Shown here: piece after piece, positions 15,064-23,262 of the stretch
Layout of the letters: the number at the start of each line of letters is the position of its first letter
Numbering within the stretch: the first letter of the stretch is position 1
Assembly (NCBI GenBank): GCA_027493525.1
Contig: JAOSKN010000002.1
Location: forward strand, 1,459,326 to 1,523,325
Direction: 5' to 3'
Length of the DNA stretch: 64,000 bases
Source: Planctomycetota bacterium
GTDB taxonomy: Bacteria > Planctomycetota > SZUA-567 > H5-PLA8
Notes under the pieces: model-generated
The model's database searches: none
What the model saw: only the letters and a program-made list of their open reading frames with translations
Told to the model about the DNA's origin: nothing
Position numbers and translations under genes: made by a program

Positions 15064-16482
15064 CTAACGCGCTTCGGGCGCGGGCGCGGGCGTGGCGGCG
15101 CGCAGCGCTTCGGGCGAGGTTTCCGCGGAGGCGGGCGTCTCGGACGCGCCTTCCGCGGCCGGACGATCGAGCGGCCCGAGGGCGTCCTCGATCTGGCGCA
15201 GGCGGACCTCCAGGCGGCGCTCCATGTCGCGGAAGGCCAGCAGGGCGCGGACGCCAAGCAGCCCCAGCGCCACGATGGCGTAGAGCGGGAAGAGGATTTC
15301 CACCAGCACGAAGCTCAGGACGGTCGAGCCGTACCAGTCGAAGACCAGGCTGCAGGTGAAGGCCAGCAGCACGCCGGCGGCCACGCCGTAGGAGATGAAA
15401 TACGCCACCGGCAGGCGGGGCAGGGCGGAGAAGAGCGGCGGGCGGGCGAAGAAGAGCGCCAGCCCGCTGACGCCCAACACCAGGATCGTGGGCCCTAGAC
15501 TCGTGGGCGTCCCGGCCAGGGCCGCCAGGAACGCGCCCAGCGTGGACGTGGCGAGCTGTTCGAGCACCCAGAAACTCAGGATCGCGCCGACGAGCATGCT
15601 CACCAGGGCCAGCGCCAACTGGCTTCCGTGGCGCACGTCCATTTGAAGGAGTTTGGGCGGCGCGGGCAGCCGCAGCGCCGGGGCGGTCTCCGAGATCCGC
15701 CGCGCCGGCTCGGCGTAGGGGATGTCCTGGAGCACGTCCTTGACGAAATCCTGGGGGAGGCGGTGCGCGGCGAAGGTGCCCGCCGAGAGCGCGAGCACCT
15801 GCCGCACGGCCTCGTCTTCGCGGCGCGCGTCGGGATCCAACTGGATGAATTTTTCGAGTTCGGCGCGCTTGGCGTAGGGCAGGCCGCCCTCGGCGAGGAC
15901 CACCGAGACGCCCCGCGCTTCGCGCCGCAGGGGCGGGAGCGCGTCGAGGTCCTGCTGGAGCGCCTCCGGGCCGGCGAAGCCGGCGCGGAAGGCCACGTCC
16001 ACCGTCACCCGGCGCAGCGAGGCGAGCATCTCCGCCTCCTCGGCGCCCAGGAGCACGGCGATCTCGGCCAGGGAAAGCCCCTCGACGTGCCGCAGGAAAA
16101 AGACGGTCGCCTCCTCGAGCGGGCAGTCGGCCAGCGCCAGGCGCAGCGAGCGCCGAGCCTGGACCTTCTCGGTCTTGAGCACGCTATGGCCTTCGCCGTC
16201 GGCTTCCACGTCGTCGGGCTTGGGCGGGGGCAGGGTCTCGCGGGCCTTCTCGACGCACTGCGCGATCAGGTCCGGGAGGCCTTCGGGTTCCTGGAGCGTG
16301 CCCAGCCGCCGCGCCAGGTGGACCCAGGCGCGCCGCGCCAGGCGCTGGGCTTGGGGGTAGCTGCGGGTGGCATGGTAGGCCAGCGCGTAGGAGACGCCCT
16401 GGTAGCGTTCGACCACGCCGCGCAAGGCCGAGCGTTCGCCGCGGATCGCACGATGGATCAGTTGGACGAGAGGTGTGTTCAC
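15064..16482 (-). CDS. Sigma-70-like factor fused to anti-sigma-like linker and membrane domain
   Basis: The 472-residue protein is an unusual fusion. Residues 1-65 resemble ECF sigma region 2 (ALRGVVERYQGVSYALAYHA). Residues about 110-160 match region 4, with a helix-turn-helix (CPLEEATVFFLRHVEGLSLA then EIAVLLGAEEAEMLASLRRV). A middle part of about 110 residues resembles anti-sigma factors but lacks the HxxxCxxC zinc motif. Four transmembrane helices follow (about 290-415), then a Pro/Ala/Glu-rich tail. Such a chain would hold the sigma domain at the membrane, perhaps until proteolysis. It may instead be a degenerate sigma homologue with another role. Endonuclease V follows 10 bp downstream. 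Confidence 0.65.
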   Translation of the reverse strand: MNTPLVQLIHRAIRGERSALRGVVERYQGVSYALAYHATRSYPQAQRLARRAWVHLARRLGTLQEPEGLPDLIAQCVEKARETLPPPKPDDVEADGEGHSVLKTEKVQARRSLRLALADCPLEEATVFFLRHVEGLSLAEIAVLLGAEEAEMLASLRRVTVDVAFRAGFAGPEALQQDLDALPPLRREARGVSVVLAEGGLPYAKRAELEKFIQLDPDARREDEAVRQVLALSAGTFAAHRLPQDFVKDVLQDIPYAEPARRISETAPALRLPAPPKLLQMDVRHGSQLALALVSMLVGAILSFWVLEQLATSTLGAFLAALAGTPTSLGPTILVLGVSGLALFFARPPLFSALPRLPVAYFISYGVAAGVLLAFTCSLVFDWYGSTVLSFVLVEILFPLYAIVALGLLGVRALLAFRDMERRLEVRLRQIEDALGPLDRPAAEGASETPASAETSPEALRAATPAPAPEAR

Positions 16483-16712
16483 ACGGGATCCTTGGCGAGT
16501 CTGAGGGTGCTTTCCAGGCTATTACCCGTTCCGGCTCAATTCTTTCGAGGCGCGGCGCCGCGACCCCACCACGTGCGCCTGGGATCAGGATGCGGCAGGG
16601 GCCGCGGGCATGCAAGGCCAAAGTCACCGATCCCGATCGGGCGAAAGGGCGCAAGTCTCGCGGCGTTACGTCGTTGAGACCGATAGACCCAGACGGTACG
16701 ATGCACCGGCCC

Positions 16713-16734
16713 GGCCGCGCTTACCCGCGCGGCC
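16713..16734. promoter_or_regulatory. GC-rich hairpin in the leader of the TPR gene
   Basis: GGCCGCGC (16713-16720) pairs with GCGCGGCC (16727-16734) around TTACCC, 28 bp before the start codon of the TPR gene and just before its AGGGAGG ribosome site. It could affect translation. The divergent region 16483-16762 otherwise shows no clear site. Confidence 0.35.
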
Positions 16735-16762
16735 CACGCCTTGAAAAAAGGGAGGTCCGAGC

Positions 16763-17974
16763 ATGGCTCGTCGCATGCGCGCCCGCGGCAAGGAACGGGA
16801 TCCCAATCGCGGCATCAAGTTCGAGCAGAAGGCGACGGAACTGGAGGATCTGCTCCAGGGGCCGTTCTCGGGGATGATGCAGGCCGGCCCCGCGCGCCCG
16901 GTCCGCGCCCACGGGCTCTCCGACGAGCACCAGGACCGCGGGCTGGTCTACGTCGAGAAGCAGCTCTGGGACGACGCGATCGCGGAATTCAAGAAGTCGG
17001 TGGACCTGACGCCCGACTTCGCCGAAGGCTGGAACAACCTCGGGCTCTGCTACATCTACACCAAGCGCTACAAGGAAGGGGTCGAGGCGTTGACGCAGGC
17101 CTCGCGGCACTTCCCCGGGTGGCACATCGCGACGGCCAACCTGGCCCTGGCGTACCAGCGTTCCAAGGTCCTCGACAAGGCCGCGCACTACTACCGGCAG
17201 TCGGTGAACAAGAACCCCAAGCAGCCGCAGATCTGGTGCTCGCTGGGCGAATGCCTCGAGACGCAGGGGCAGGTCGACGAGTCCGAGGAGGCCTACCGTC
17301 AGGCGCTGAACCTCGCGCCGAATTACGGGATCCCGCTCTACCGCCTGGGCATGATCCTCGCGCGCAAGACGCAGCTCGACGAGGCCGGCAAGCTGCTGGA
17401 GAAGGCCTTGCAGCTCGACGGCAGCCTCGCCGACGCCGCGGGCGTGCTTGGCGCGATCGCCGCGCGGAAGGGCAACATTTCCGGCGCGCGCGGCTACTTC
17501 GAGAAGGCCCAGGCCGCGCGCCCCGACAAGGTGCCCATGACCGCGCAGCGCGGGCTGGCCGCCATCGAGACCTACGAAGCGGGCGTGAACCGGAACTACG
17601 AAGAACTGAAGACCTCCTTCGACGATCTGCCCACCATCGCCGAGTGCATGTTCAACGCCGGCCTGGCCTACATGCAGCAGGAGAACCTCTCCATGGCGCG
17701 CTCGTCCTTCCAGAGCGCCTCCAACGAGGACGCCGAGTGGGGCGAGCCGCTGGTCTGGCTGGGCATGATCGCCGCGCTCGAGGACAGCCCCAACGAGGCG
17801 CGGGAATACTGGCAGAAGGCGCTCAACCTCGATCCGGAGAACGCCTGGCTTTCCGAACAGATCGGGCTCACTTGCTTCGCCATGGGCCTGCGCCAGGAAG
17901 CCGACAAGCTCTTCGAGGCCGCGCGGAAGCAGGGCCGCCAGGTGCCGCAGGTGGAAGTCCCGCAGCAGGCGTAA
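16763..17974 (+). CDS. TPR-repeat protein
   Basis: The 403-residue cytoplasmic protein has no signal peptide. A basic N-terminus (MARRMRARGKER) is followed by about nine tetratricopeptide repeats; typical units are GLVYVEKQLWDDAIAEFKKS, WNNLGLCYIYTKRYKEGVEA and WCSLGECLETQGQVDESEEA. TPRs mediate protein-protein contact; no enzymatic domain is visible. The start is supported by AGGGAGG six bases upstream. It diverges from the sigma-fusion gene. The partner is unknown. Confidence 0.85.
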   Translation: MARRMRARGKERDPNRGIKFEQKATELEDLLQGPFSGMMQAGPARPVRAHGLSDEHQDRGLVYVEKQLWDDAIAEFKKSVDLTPDFAEGWNNLGLCYIYTKRYKEGVEALTQASRHFPGWHIATANLALAYQRSKVLDKAAHYYRQSVNKNPKQPQIWCSLGECLETQGQVDESEEAYRQALNLAPNYGIPLYRLGMILARKTQLDEAGKLLEKALQLDGSLADAAGVLGAIAARKGNISGARGYFEKAQAARPDKVPMTAQRGLAAIETYEAGVNRNYEELKTSFDDLPTIAECMFNAGLAYMQQENLSMARSSFQSASNEDAEWGEPLVWLGMIAALEDSPNEAREYWQKALNLDPENAWLSEQIGLTCFAMGLRQEADKLFEAARKQGRQVPQVEVPQQA

Positions 17975-18039
17975 CGAGTTCGAAGCCGGGGTACGGCGAG
18001 CGCCGGCGCCCTCGGGAACCCGGTCCAGGAATTCGCCCT

Positions 18040-18411
18040 TTGTTGCGTTATCTGGGCTTCCTGCTGCTTGGCCTGGGCTTCCTGGGGCTCCTGTGCAGCG
18101 GCATGCCCTTCATGAGCCCGGGGCCGCCCGGCGCGCTACATATCTACGGTTCCCTGGCCGCGATGCTGCTTGGGCTCGCGTTAATCGGAATCCATTTCGC
18201 GACGCTCACCTCACGAGAAGGCCGGTCTGCGGTGGGCTTCACCCTGCCCCGGCTGGCGCTCTATGCGGCGGCTTTCGCGGCGGCATGGTGGTTCCTGCTG
18301 GGGCCGAAAGCCAACGCCTATCCGCGAATCTACGGGCTGGGGGCGCTCGTGGCCGCCTTGGTCGCCGGGGCCTGGCTGCTGCCGCTGCTTAAGCTTAAGC
18401 AGGATGCCTGA
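18040..18411 (+). CDS. Small four-helix membrane protein
   Basis: From a TTG at 18040 (or 18043), with AGGA about nine bases upstream, the frame encodes about 123 residues with four strongly hydrophobic segments: LGFLLLGLGFLGLLCSG, LAAMLLGLALIGIHFATL, LALYAAAFAAAWWFLLG and LGALVAALVAGAWLLPLL. The frame is open further upstream but that part is not hydrophobic and lacks a start with a ribosome site. Family not recognised. It lies 65 bp after the TPR gene and converges on the secreted-protein gene at 18418. Confidence 0.55.
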   Translation: MLRYLGFLLLGLGFLGLLCSGMPFMSPGPPGALHIYGSLAAMLLGLALIGIHFATLTSREGRSAVGFTLPRLALYAAAFAAAWWFLLGPKANAYPRIYGLGALVAALVAGAWLLPLLKLKQDA

Positions 18412-18417
18412 GACTTC

Positions 18418-19134
18418 CTACTTGCCCAATCCGCCCAGGCCGCCTTCGAAAGCGCGGTTGACGCTGTCCTCGGCCTCCTTGCGCCCCGCGGCTTCCTCGG
18501 GCGTGATCTGCTTCACCGGCAGGTAGGCGAAGGCTTTGGGCTTGACCTCCTGAACCAGCATCCGCAGCACGGCCACGACCTGCAGGGCCTTCAGCTCCGG
18601 CGCGGCCTTCACGTTCACCGTCGCGTCGGGAAGCTGCTTCACCAGCCCGCCCAGCAGGGCCTGCGTGACCTTGAGCTTCTTCCCGCCGTTCTCGGTCAAC
18701 GCGCCGTCGGGGCCGGCGAAGAGCGGGAAGTCGACCGTCTCGCCCTGGGTCGGATCCGCGCCGGGCAGCGGGAGCAGGATGTGCGCGCCGGGCTTGCCGG
18801 GGACGTTCACGCGCGCCTGCGGGATGCCCAGCCCCGAGGCGGCCATCAGCAGGCTCTTGAGCGCGCCCCAAGGCGTGCCTTCGTCGATGCCCGTTACCAG
18901 CACCACGTCCGGGCGCCGGCCTTCGGCGTTGGCCGGCGGGACGGCGGACTTGATCAGCTCGCCGACCGTGCGCCAAGTCTTCTCGGGCTCGGCCCAGTTG
19001 GCCGCACCGAGTTCCGTCGCGTTGTGGTTGATCTTGAAGGTATCGCCCTGGAAGTCGGTTTTCAGTTCGGTCTGTTCGGCGAAGGCGGGGAAGGCGAGGC
19101 TGAGAATGGCCAGGGAAACCAACTTGGTGCGCAT
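18418..19134 (-). CDS. Secreted hypothetical protein
   Basis: 238 residues with a clear signal peptide (MRTKLVSLAILSLAFPAFAE). The mature part has no recognised catalytic motif. The segment VNVKAAPELKALQVVAVLRM recalls the periplasmic domain of ExbD/TolR proteins ('v-i-ad----y--vv-vm'), but there is no ExbD transmembrane helix with its aspartate, so this is only a faint resemblance. GGAGG lies seven bases before ATG 19134. It converges with the small membrane protein gene, only 6 bp apart. Confidence 0.7.
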   Translation of the reverse strand: MRTKLVSLAILSLAFPAFAEQTELKTDFQGDTFKINHNATELGAANWAEPEKTWRTVGELIKSAVPPANAEGRRPDVVLVTGIDEGTPWGALKSLLMAASGLGIPQARVNVPGKPGAHILLPLPGADPTQGETVDFPLFAGPDGALTENGGKKLKVTQALLGGLVKQLPDATVNVKAAPELKALQVVAVLRMLVQEVKPKAFAYLPVKQITPEEAAGRKEAEDSVNRAFEGGLGGLGK

Positions 19135-19366
19135 GAACGGACCTCCTGTCTCAGTAAAAGAACGTCTGTGGACCGCGAATCATTCCAAGTTAAAGAGCTG
19201 GATTATATCGAATCTTGGGGAATGAACCGCCAGCGAATTGAGCATGCCGGCACCCGCCCCTTGACACCCCCCAGCCGATGCCCGAATATAAAGCCTGCTT
19301 TCACCCGTTGCTCGGCCCCGGCGTAGGGGCCGAACTTTTTATGGCGCAACCACTTGGAGTTCCGAC

Positions 19367-20266
19367 GTGGCGCAGGCGACCGCACGCAGCCCCGATGCGC
19401 ACACGCTGGAGGATTCGTTCCGCCATTGCATCGAGGTCACGCGCGAGCAGGCCAAGAACTTTCACTTCGCCTTCCAGGTCCTGCCGCCGGAGCGCTACCG
19501 CGGCATCTGCGCGCTCTATGCCTTCGCGCGCTTGGCCGACGACTATTCCGACGACGAGACCGACCCGCAGCGCGCGCTGGCCAACGCCGCGAAGCTGCGC
19601 GGGTGGCTCCAGCGGGCCCTCGACGGGAGCCCCGACGCGCACGCGATCCTGCCGGCCGTCGCCGACACCGTGACGCGCTTCAAGGTGAACCCCGAGTACC
19701 TCTTCGAACTGATCGCCGGGACCGAGATGGACGCGACGCGCCGGCGCTACGCGACCTGGGACGAGACCTACCGCTACTGCTACCTCGTGGCCAGCGTGAT
19801 CGGGCTGATGACGATCCATGTCTTCGGCTTCCGCGACGAGAGCGGCGAGGCGCTGAAGCTCGCGGAGTCCACCGGGATCGCTTTTCAGCTCACCAACATC
19901 CTTCGCGACGTGAAAGAGGACGCGCTCGAACGCGACCGCATCTACCTGCCCGCCGAGGACCTGGCGCGCTTCGGCGTGCCCGAGGCGCAGGTCCGGCAGG
20001 GCGGGGATTCGCCGGCCTTCCGCGAGCTGGTCAAGTTCGAGGTCGCGCGCGCGCGGGGCTACTACGAGGCGGGCGCGAAGCTGGTGTCGCTGATGGAACC
20101 CGACGGCCGCCGCGCGCTGGACGTGCTGGTGAAGATCTACCGCCGGCTGCTGGAAGAGATCGAACGGCGGGACTACGACGTGCTCTCGAGCCGCGTCAGC
20201 CTGAGCAAGCTGGAAAAGATGCGCCTGGCGGGCTCCTTCGCCCTGAATTCGCTGCTGAAGAAATAG
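19367..20266 (+). CDS. Squalene/phytoene synthase family protein (HpnC/HpnD/CrtB type)
   Basis: These enzymes condense two prenyl diphosphates head to head, giving presqualene/squalene (hopanoids) or phytoene (carotenoids). The 299-residue protein has the first aspartate-rich motif as ARLADDYSDDE, then YRYCYLVASVIGL and the second motif FQLTNILRDVKEDALERDRI followed by YLP. The wording around these motifs is closer to HpnD/CrtB than to eukaryotic squalene synthase, but the product cannot be settled from sequence alone. The start is GTG 19367 with GGAG seven bases upstream. No other hpn or crt gene is in the window; a DevC-like permease follows 54 bp downstream. Confidence 0.9.
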   Translation: MAQATARSPDAHTLEDSFRHCIEVTREQAKNFHFAFQVLPPERYRGICALYAFARLADDYSDDETDPQRALANAAKLRGWLQRALDGSPDAHAILPAVADTVTRFKVNPEYLFELIAGTEMDATRRRYATWDETYRYCYLVASVIGLMTIHVFGFRDESGEALKLAESTGIAFQLTNILRDVKEDALERDRIYLPAEDLARFGVPEAQVRQGGDSPAFRELVKFEVARARGYYEAGAKLVSLMEPDGRRALDVLVKIYRRLLEEIERRDYDVLSSRVSLSKLEKMRLAGSFALNSLLKK

Positions 20267-20320
20267 CGGTCCGGCGCGTCCAAACGGCCGGCAGCCCAGC
20301 TTCCGCGGGATAGGTATTGC

Positions 20321-21445
20321 ATGATCGCGCTGGCCCTGAGAATCATCGCGCACCGTCCCATGCGCTACCTGGTGGCGCTGCTGGGCATCAGCGTGGCCGC
20401 GGGGCTGGCCCTGGTCCAGTTGGGGCTCTACTTCGGCTTCAAGGAGAACGCCTCCGTGGTCGTGGACCACACGGAAGGCGACGTCTGGGTCTGCGCGCGC
20501 TTCCAGAACAACTTCGATTTCCCGAGCCTGATGACCGAGGAGACGCTTAACAAAGTGCGGGCCACGCCGGGCGTGCAGTGGACCGCCCCGATGCTGATCC
20601 TGTTCCGCGACTGGAAGCTCCCCGACGGCCGCAAGCAGACGGTCCAGGTCGTCGGCTTCGACGCGCAGCGCCGCGGGGCGGGCGTGCCGTGGCGGATGGT
20701 GGAGGGCTTCCCCGAGGACTTGTCCGAGCTGGGCAAGGTGACCGTGGACGCCACGACGCGCCGCAAACTCGGCAACCCCAAGACCGGCGACGTCGCGGAG
20801 ATCAACGGCAAGCGCGTCGAGGTCGCGGGGATGACCGAAGGCATCCAGTCCTTTCAGGGCAACCCGATGGTCTTCTGCGACATGATCACCGCGCGCACCG
20901 TCGGCGGCCTGAACCACGACCACCTGCATTACATCGTCGTCGGCGTGCAGCCGGGCGTGGAGCCCGTGGAGGTGCTCAACCGCCTGGAAGCGCTCGACTA
21001 CGTGGAAGCCTACACCAGCGCGCAGTTCTCGAAGAAGGCGCAGCGCTACTGGCTGGAAAGCACCGGGGCGGGCACCGCGCTCTTCTTCGCCGCGATGATG
21101 GGCCTGGTCGTCGGCATCGTCGTCGCCGGGCAGGTCCTCTACACCAGCACCATCGAACACATCCGGGAGTACGGCACGCTGAAGGCCATCGGCGCGACGA
21201 ACACGCAGGTCTCGATGGCGATCATGGCCCAGGCCGTCACCTGGGCGCTGCCGGCGCACTTGCTGGCCGGCGTGCTGTTGTGGGTCGCGATGCAGAAGAT
21301 CCAGGGCAAGGGCATCCACCTCTCCCTGGACGCCGGAACCTACGCGTGGCTGGGGCTGGGCACGATCGTCGTCTGCATGGCGGCGTCGATCCTCTCCGTG
21401 CTGCGGATCATGAAGGTCCAGCCGGCGGACGTCTTCAAGGGCTAG
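20321..21445 (+). CDS. FtsX/MacB-type ABC permease (DevC-like)
   Basis: 374 residues: one N-terminal transmembrane helix (about 12-38), a periplasmic domain of about 220 residues, then three C-terminal helices with the family loop IEHIREYGTLKAIGATNTQV between the first two. This is the topology of MacB/FtsX permeases. Neighbouring a HlyD-like adaptor, it looks like the DevBC half of a DevBCA exporter. Such exporters move lipids or other amphiphiles using a separate ATPase, which is not adjacent here. The preceding gene makes isoprenoid lipid precursors, so lipid export is possible but unproven. Confidence 0.85.
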   Translation: MIALALRIIAHRPMRYLVALLGISVAAGLALVQLGLYFGFKENASVVVDHTEGDVWVCARFQNNFDFPSLMTEETLNKVRATPGVQWTAPMLILFRDWKLPDGRKQTVQVVGFDAQRRGAGVPWRMVEGFPEDLSELGKVTVDATTRRKLGNPKTGDVAEINGKRVEVAGMTEGIQSFQGNPMVFCDMITARTVGGLNHDHLHYIVVGVQPGVEPVEVLNRLEALDYVEAYTSAQFSKKAQRYWLESTGAGTALFFAAMMGLVVGIVVAGQVLYTSTIEHIREYGTLKAIGATNTQVSMAIMAQAVTWALPAHLLAGVLLWVAMQKIQGKGIHLSLDAGTYAWLGLGTIVVCMAASILSVLRIMKVQPADVFKG

Positions 21446-21496
21446 GCGCGGACGGGGCACGCGCGGCGGGACCGGGAATTCGAGGGAGTTCGAGCC

Positions 21497-23191
21497 ATGG
21501 CGAAGTGGATCGTGGTGCTGATCGGCCTGGGCTGCATGGTCTTCGTGGTCGTGGTGGTCTACGCCGGGCGCGAGGTGATCGCGAACGAGCGGACCATCAC
21601 CGTGGCGCGGACGCAGATCGACCGCAGCGCGCGCGGGCAGGCCCGCGTGGAGAGCGTCAATCACCCGGCCAAGCTGGGCTTCCCCTTTTCGGGCGTGCTC
21701 AAATCGGTCAAGGTGAAGGAGGGCGACAGCGTCTCGCAGGGCGCGGTGCTGGCCGAACTGGATTCGACGCCCCTGGACCTTGAAGTGGACGTGGCGCAGG
21801 CGGCGTTGAAGGAAGCCAAGGCCAAGCTGGCGCTGCTGCGGGCCAAGCCCCAGGCCGACCTGCTGCGGCAACTCGAGGAGCGCGTCAAGCGCGCGACCGC
21901 GGAGGTCGAAGCCGCTCAGGCGCGCCTGCAGGAACTGATCAAGCCCAGCCCGCCGCCGACCACGCCCGCGTGGCAGGTCGAGCGCGCGCGCCTGGAAGTG
22001 GAACTGGCCGCGCTCCAGCAGAACGAGGCCGCCTACAACCAGAAGACCGTCTTCAATTCGCCGACCGACGACCAGAAGGCCATCGGGCTGGCGCACGTGA
22101 ACGTCGCCCAGGCCGCGCACGAGGCCGCCAAGCGCAAGGTCGAAGCCGGGAACAAGGAAGGCTGGCCCGGCACCTACGGCAAGATGCCCGGCTGGCAGCG
22201 CGCGGACGTAGAAGGCTCGGTGGAGCAGACCAGCCGGCAGGTGGAACTGGCGCAGGCCCAGTTCGACCAGGTCAAGCACGGCGCCTCCGCCGACGAGAAG
22301 AACGCCGCCAAGGCTCGCGCCGAGGCCGCCACCAAGCGCTGGGAACTGGCCAAGGAGGCCTACCAGCGCCTCCAGGAGCCGCCGCCGCTCCCGCCGGCCT
22401 CCGCCCACCAGATCGAACTCGCGCGGCTGGAAGTCGCCAAGGCCGAGTCCGCGCAGCGCGAGGCCGCCGCCGCCCTGGCCCAGGTGAAGGCCGACCCGCG
22501 CGCCGAGGAGGTCGAATCGGTCCTGGCTGGGATCGAGCGCGCCGAGAAGACGCTGGCGCAGGCGCTGGCGCAGAAAGAAGCCGCCGTGATCCGCGCGCCC
22601 TTCGACGGTTCCGTCACCGGGCGCTTTTACGAGCCCGGCGCGGTCCCGCCCCCCAGCGCCCCCGTCGTCGAGGTGGCCGACAACAAGCACAAGCGCGTGC
22701 GCGCCGAACTCGACGCGCTCTGGTCGGGCGAACTCGAGGTCGGGCAGCCCGTGACCTTCTCGGGGAACGTCCTCGCCGGCGGCGACCTGGGCGGCAAGAT
22801 CGAACGCATCATCGACGAGGTCGGGCCCAAGACGCTCTTCAGCAAGGATCCCACCGAACCCAAGGGCGGCGAGGTCGTCGTGCTGATCGTGAACCTCGAC
22901 GAGCCCAAGAGCGACGACGAGAAGCTCTCGTTCAAAGCCCTGCGCCCCGGCCTGCGCCTGGACCTGAAGGTGAACTTCGAGAAACGCGACAACGTGCTCG
23001 CAATTCCGCGCAGCTACGTCGACTGGCGCGACGGGAAGTACCTGGTCTACAAGTACGAGTCCGACGGGGCCAACTCGCGGCGTTCGTCGCAGGAGGTCGT
23101 CCTCGGGTTCCGCGACGGCGTGAACGTCGAAGTCACCGCGGGCCTCACCGAAGGGGATAAGATCGTCAAGCCGCAGCCGGAAGGGCCGTAG
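21497..23191 (+). CDS. HlyD/DevB-type periplasmic adaptor protein
   Basis: 564 residues: an N-terminal membrane anchor (about 3-24), a biotinyl-lipoyl half motif (GFPFSGVLKSVKVKEGDSVS with GAVLAELDSTPLDLEVD), a long coiled-coil hairpin of about 280 residues rich in Ala, Glu and Lys, the second lipoyl half (VIRAPFDGSVTGRFYEPGAV) and a beta-barrel domain. The hairpin is much longer than in most adaptors (usual total 350-450). It follows the permease by 51 bp with GGGAG before the ATG. It should bridge the permease to an outer-membrane channel. No ATPase or TolC-like gene follows. Confidence 0.88.
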   Translation: MAKWIVVLIGLGCMVFVVVVVYAGREVIANERTITVARTQIDRSARGQARVESVNHPAKLGFPFSGVLKSVKVKEGDSVSQGAVLAELDSTPLDLEVDVAQAALKEAKAKLALLRAKPQADLLRQLEERVKRATAEVEAAQARLQELIKPSPPPTTPAWQVERARLEVELAALQQNEAAYNQKTVFNSPTDDQKAIGLAHVNVAQAAHEAAKRKVEAGNKEGWPGTYGKMPGWQRADVEGSVEQTSRQVELAQAQFDQVKHGASADEKNAAKARAEAATKRWELAKEAYQRLQEPPPLPPASAHQIELARLEVAKAESAQREAAAALAQVKADPRAEEVESVLAGIERAEKTLAQALAQKEAAVIRAPFDGSVTGRFYEPGAVPPPSAPVVEVADNKHKRVRAELDALWSGELEVGQPVTFSGNVLAGGDLGGKIERIIDEVGPKTLFSKDPTEPKGGEVVVLIVNLDEPKSDDEKLSFKALRPGLRLDLKVNFEKRDNVLAIPRSYVDWRDGKYLVYKYESDGANSRRSSQEVVLGFRDGVNVEVTAGLTEGDKIVKPQPEGP

Positions 23192-23262
23192 GATAAAATT
23201 GGCGGCGAACGGCTAACGGCACGGGGCAGGTACGCTGCGGATAGCTTTCGCCGTTCGAGGCC

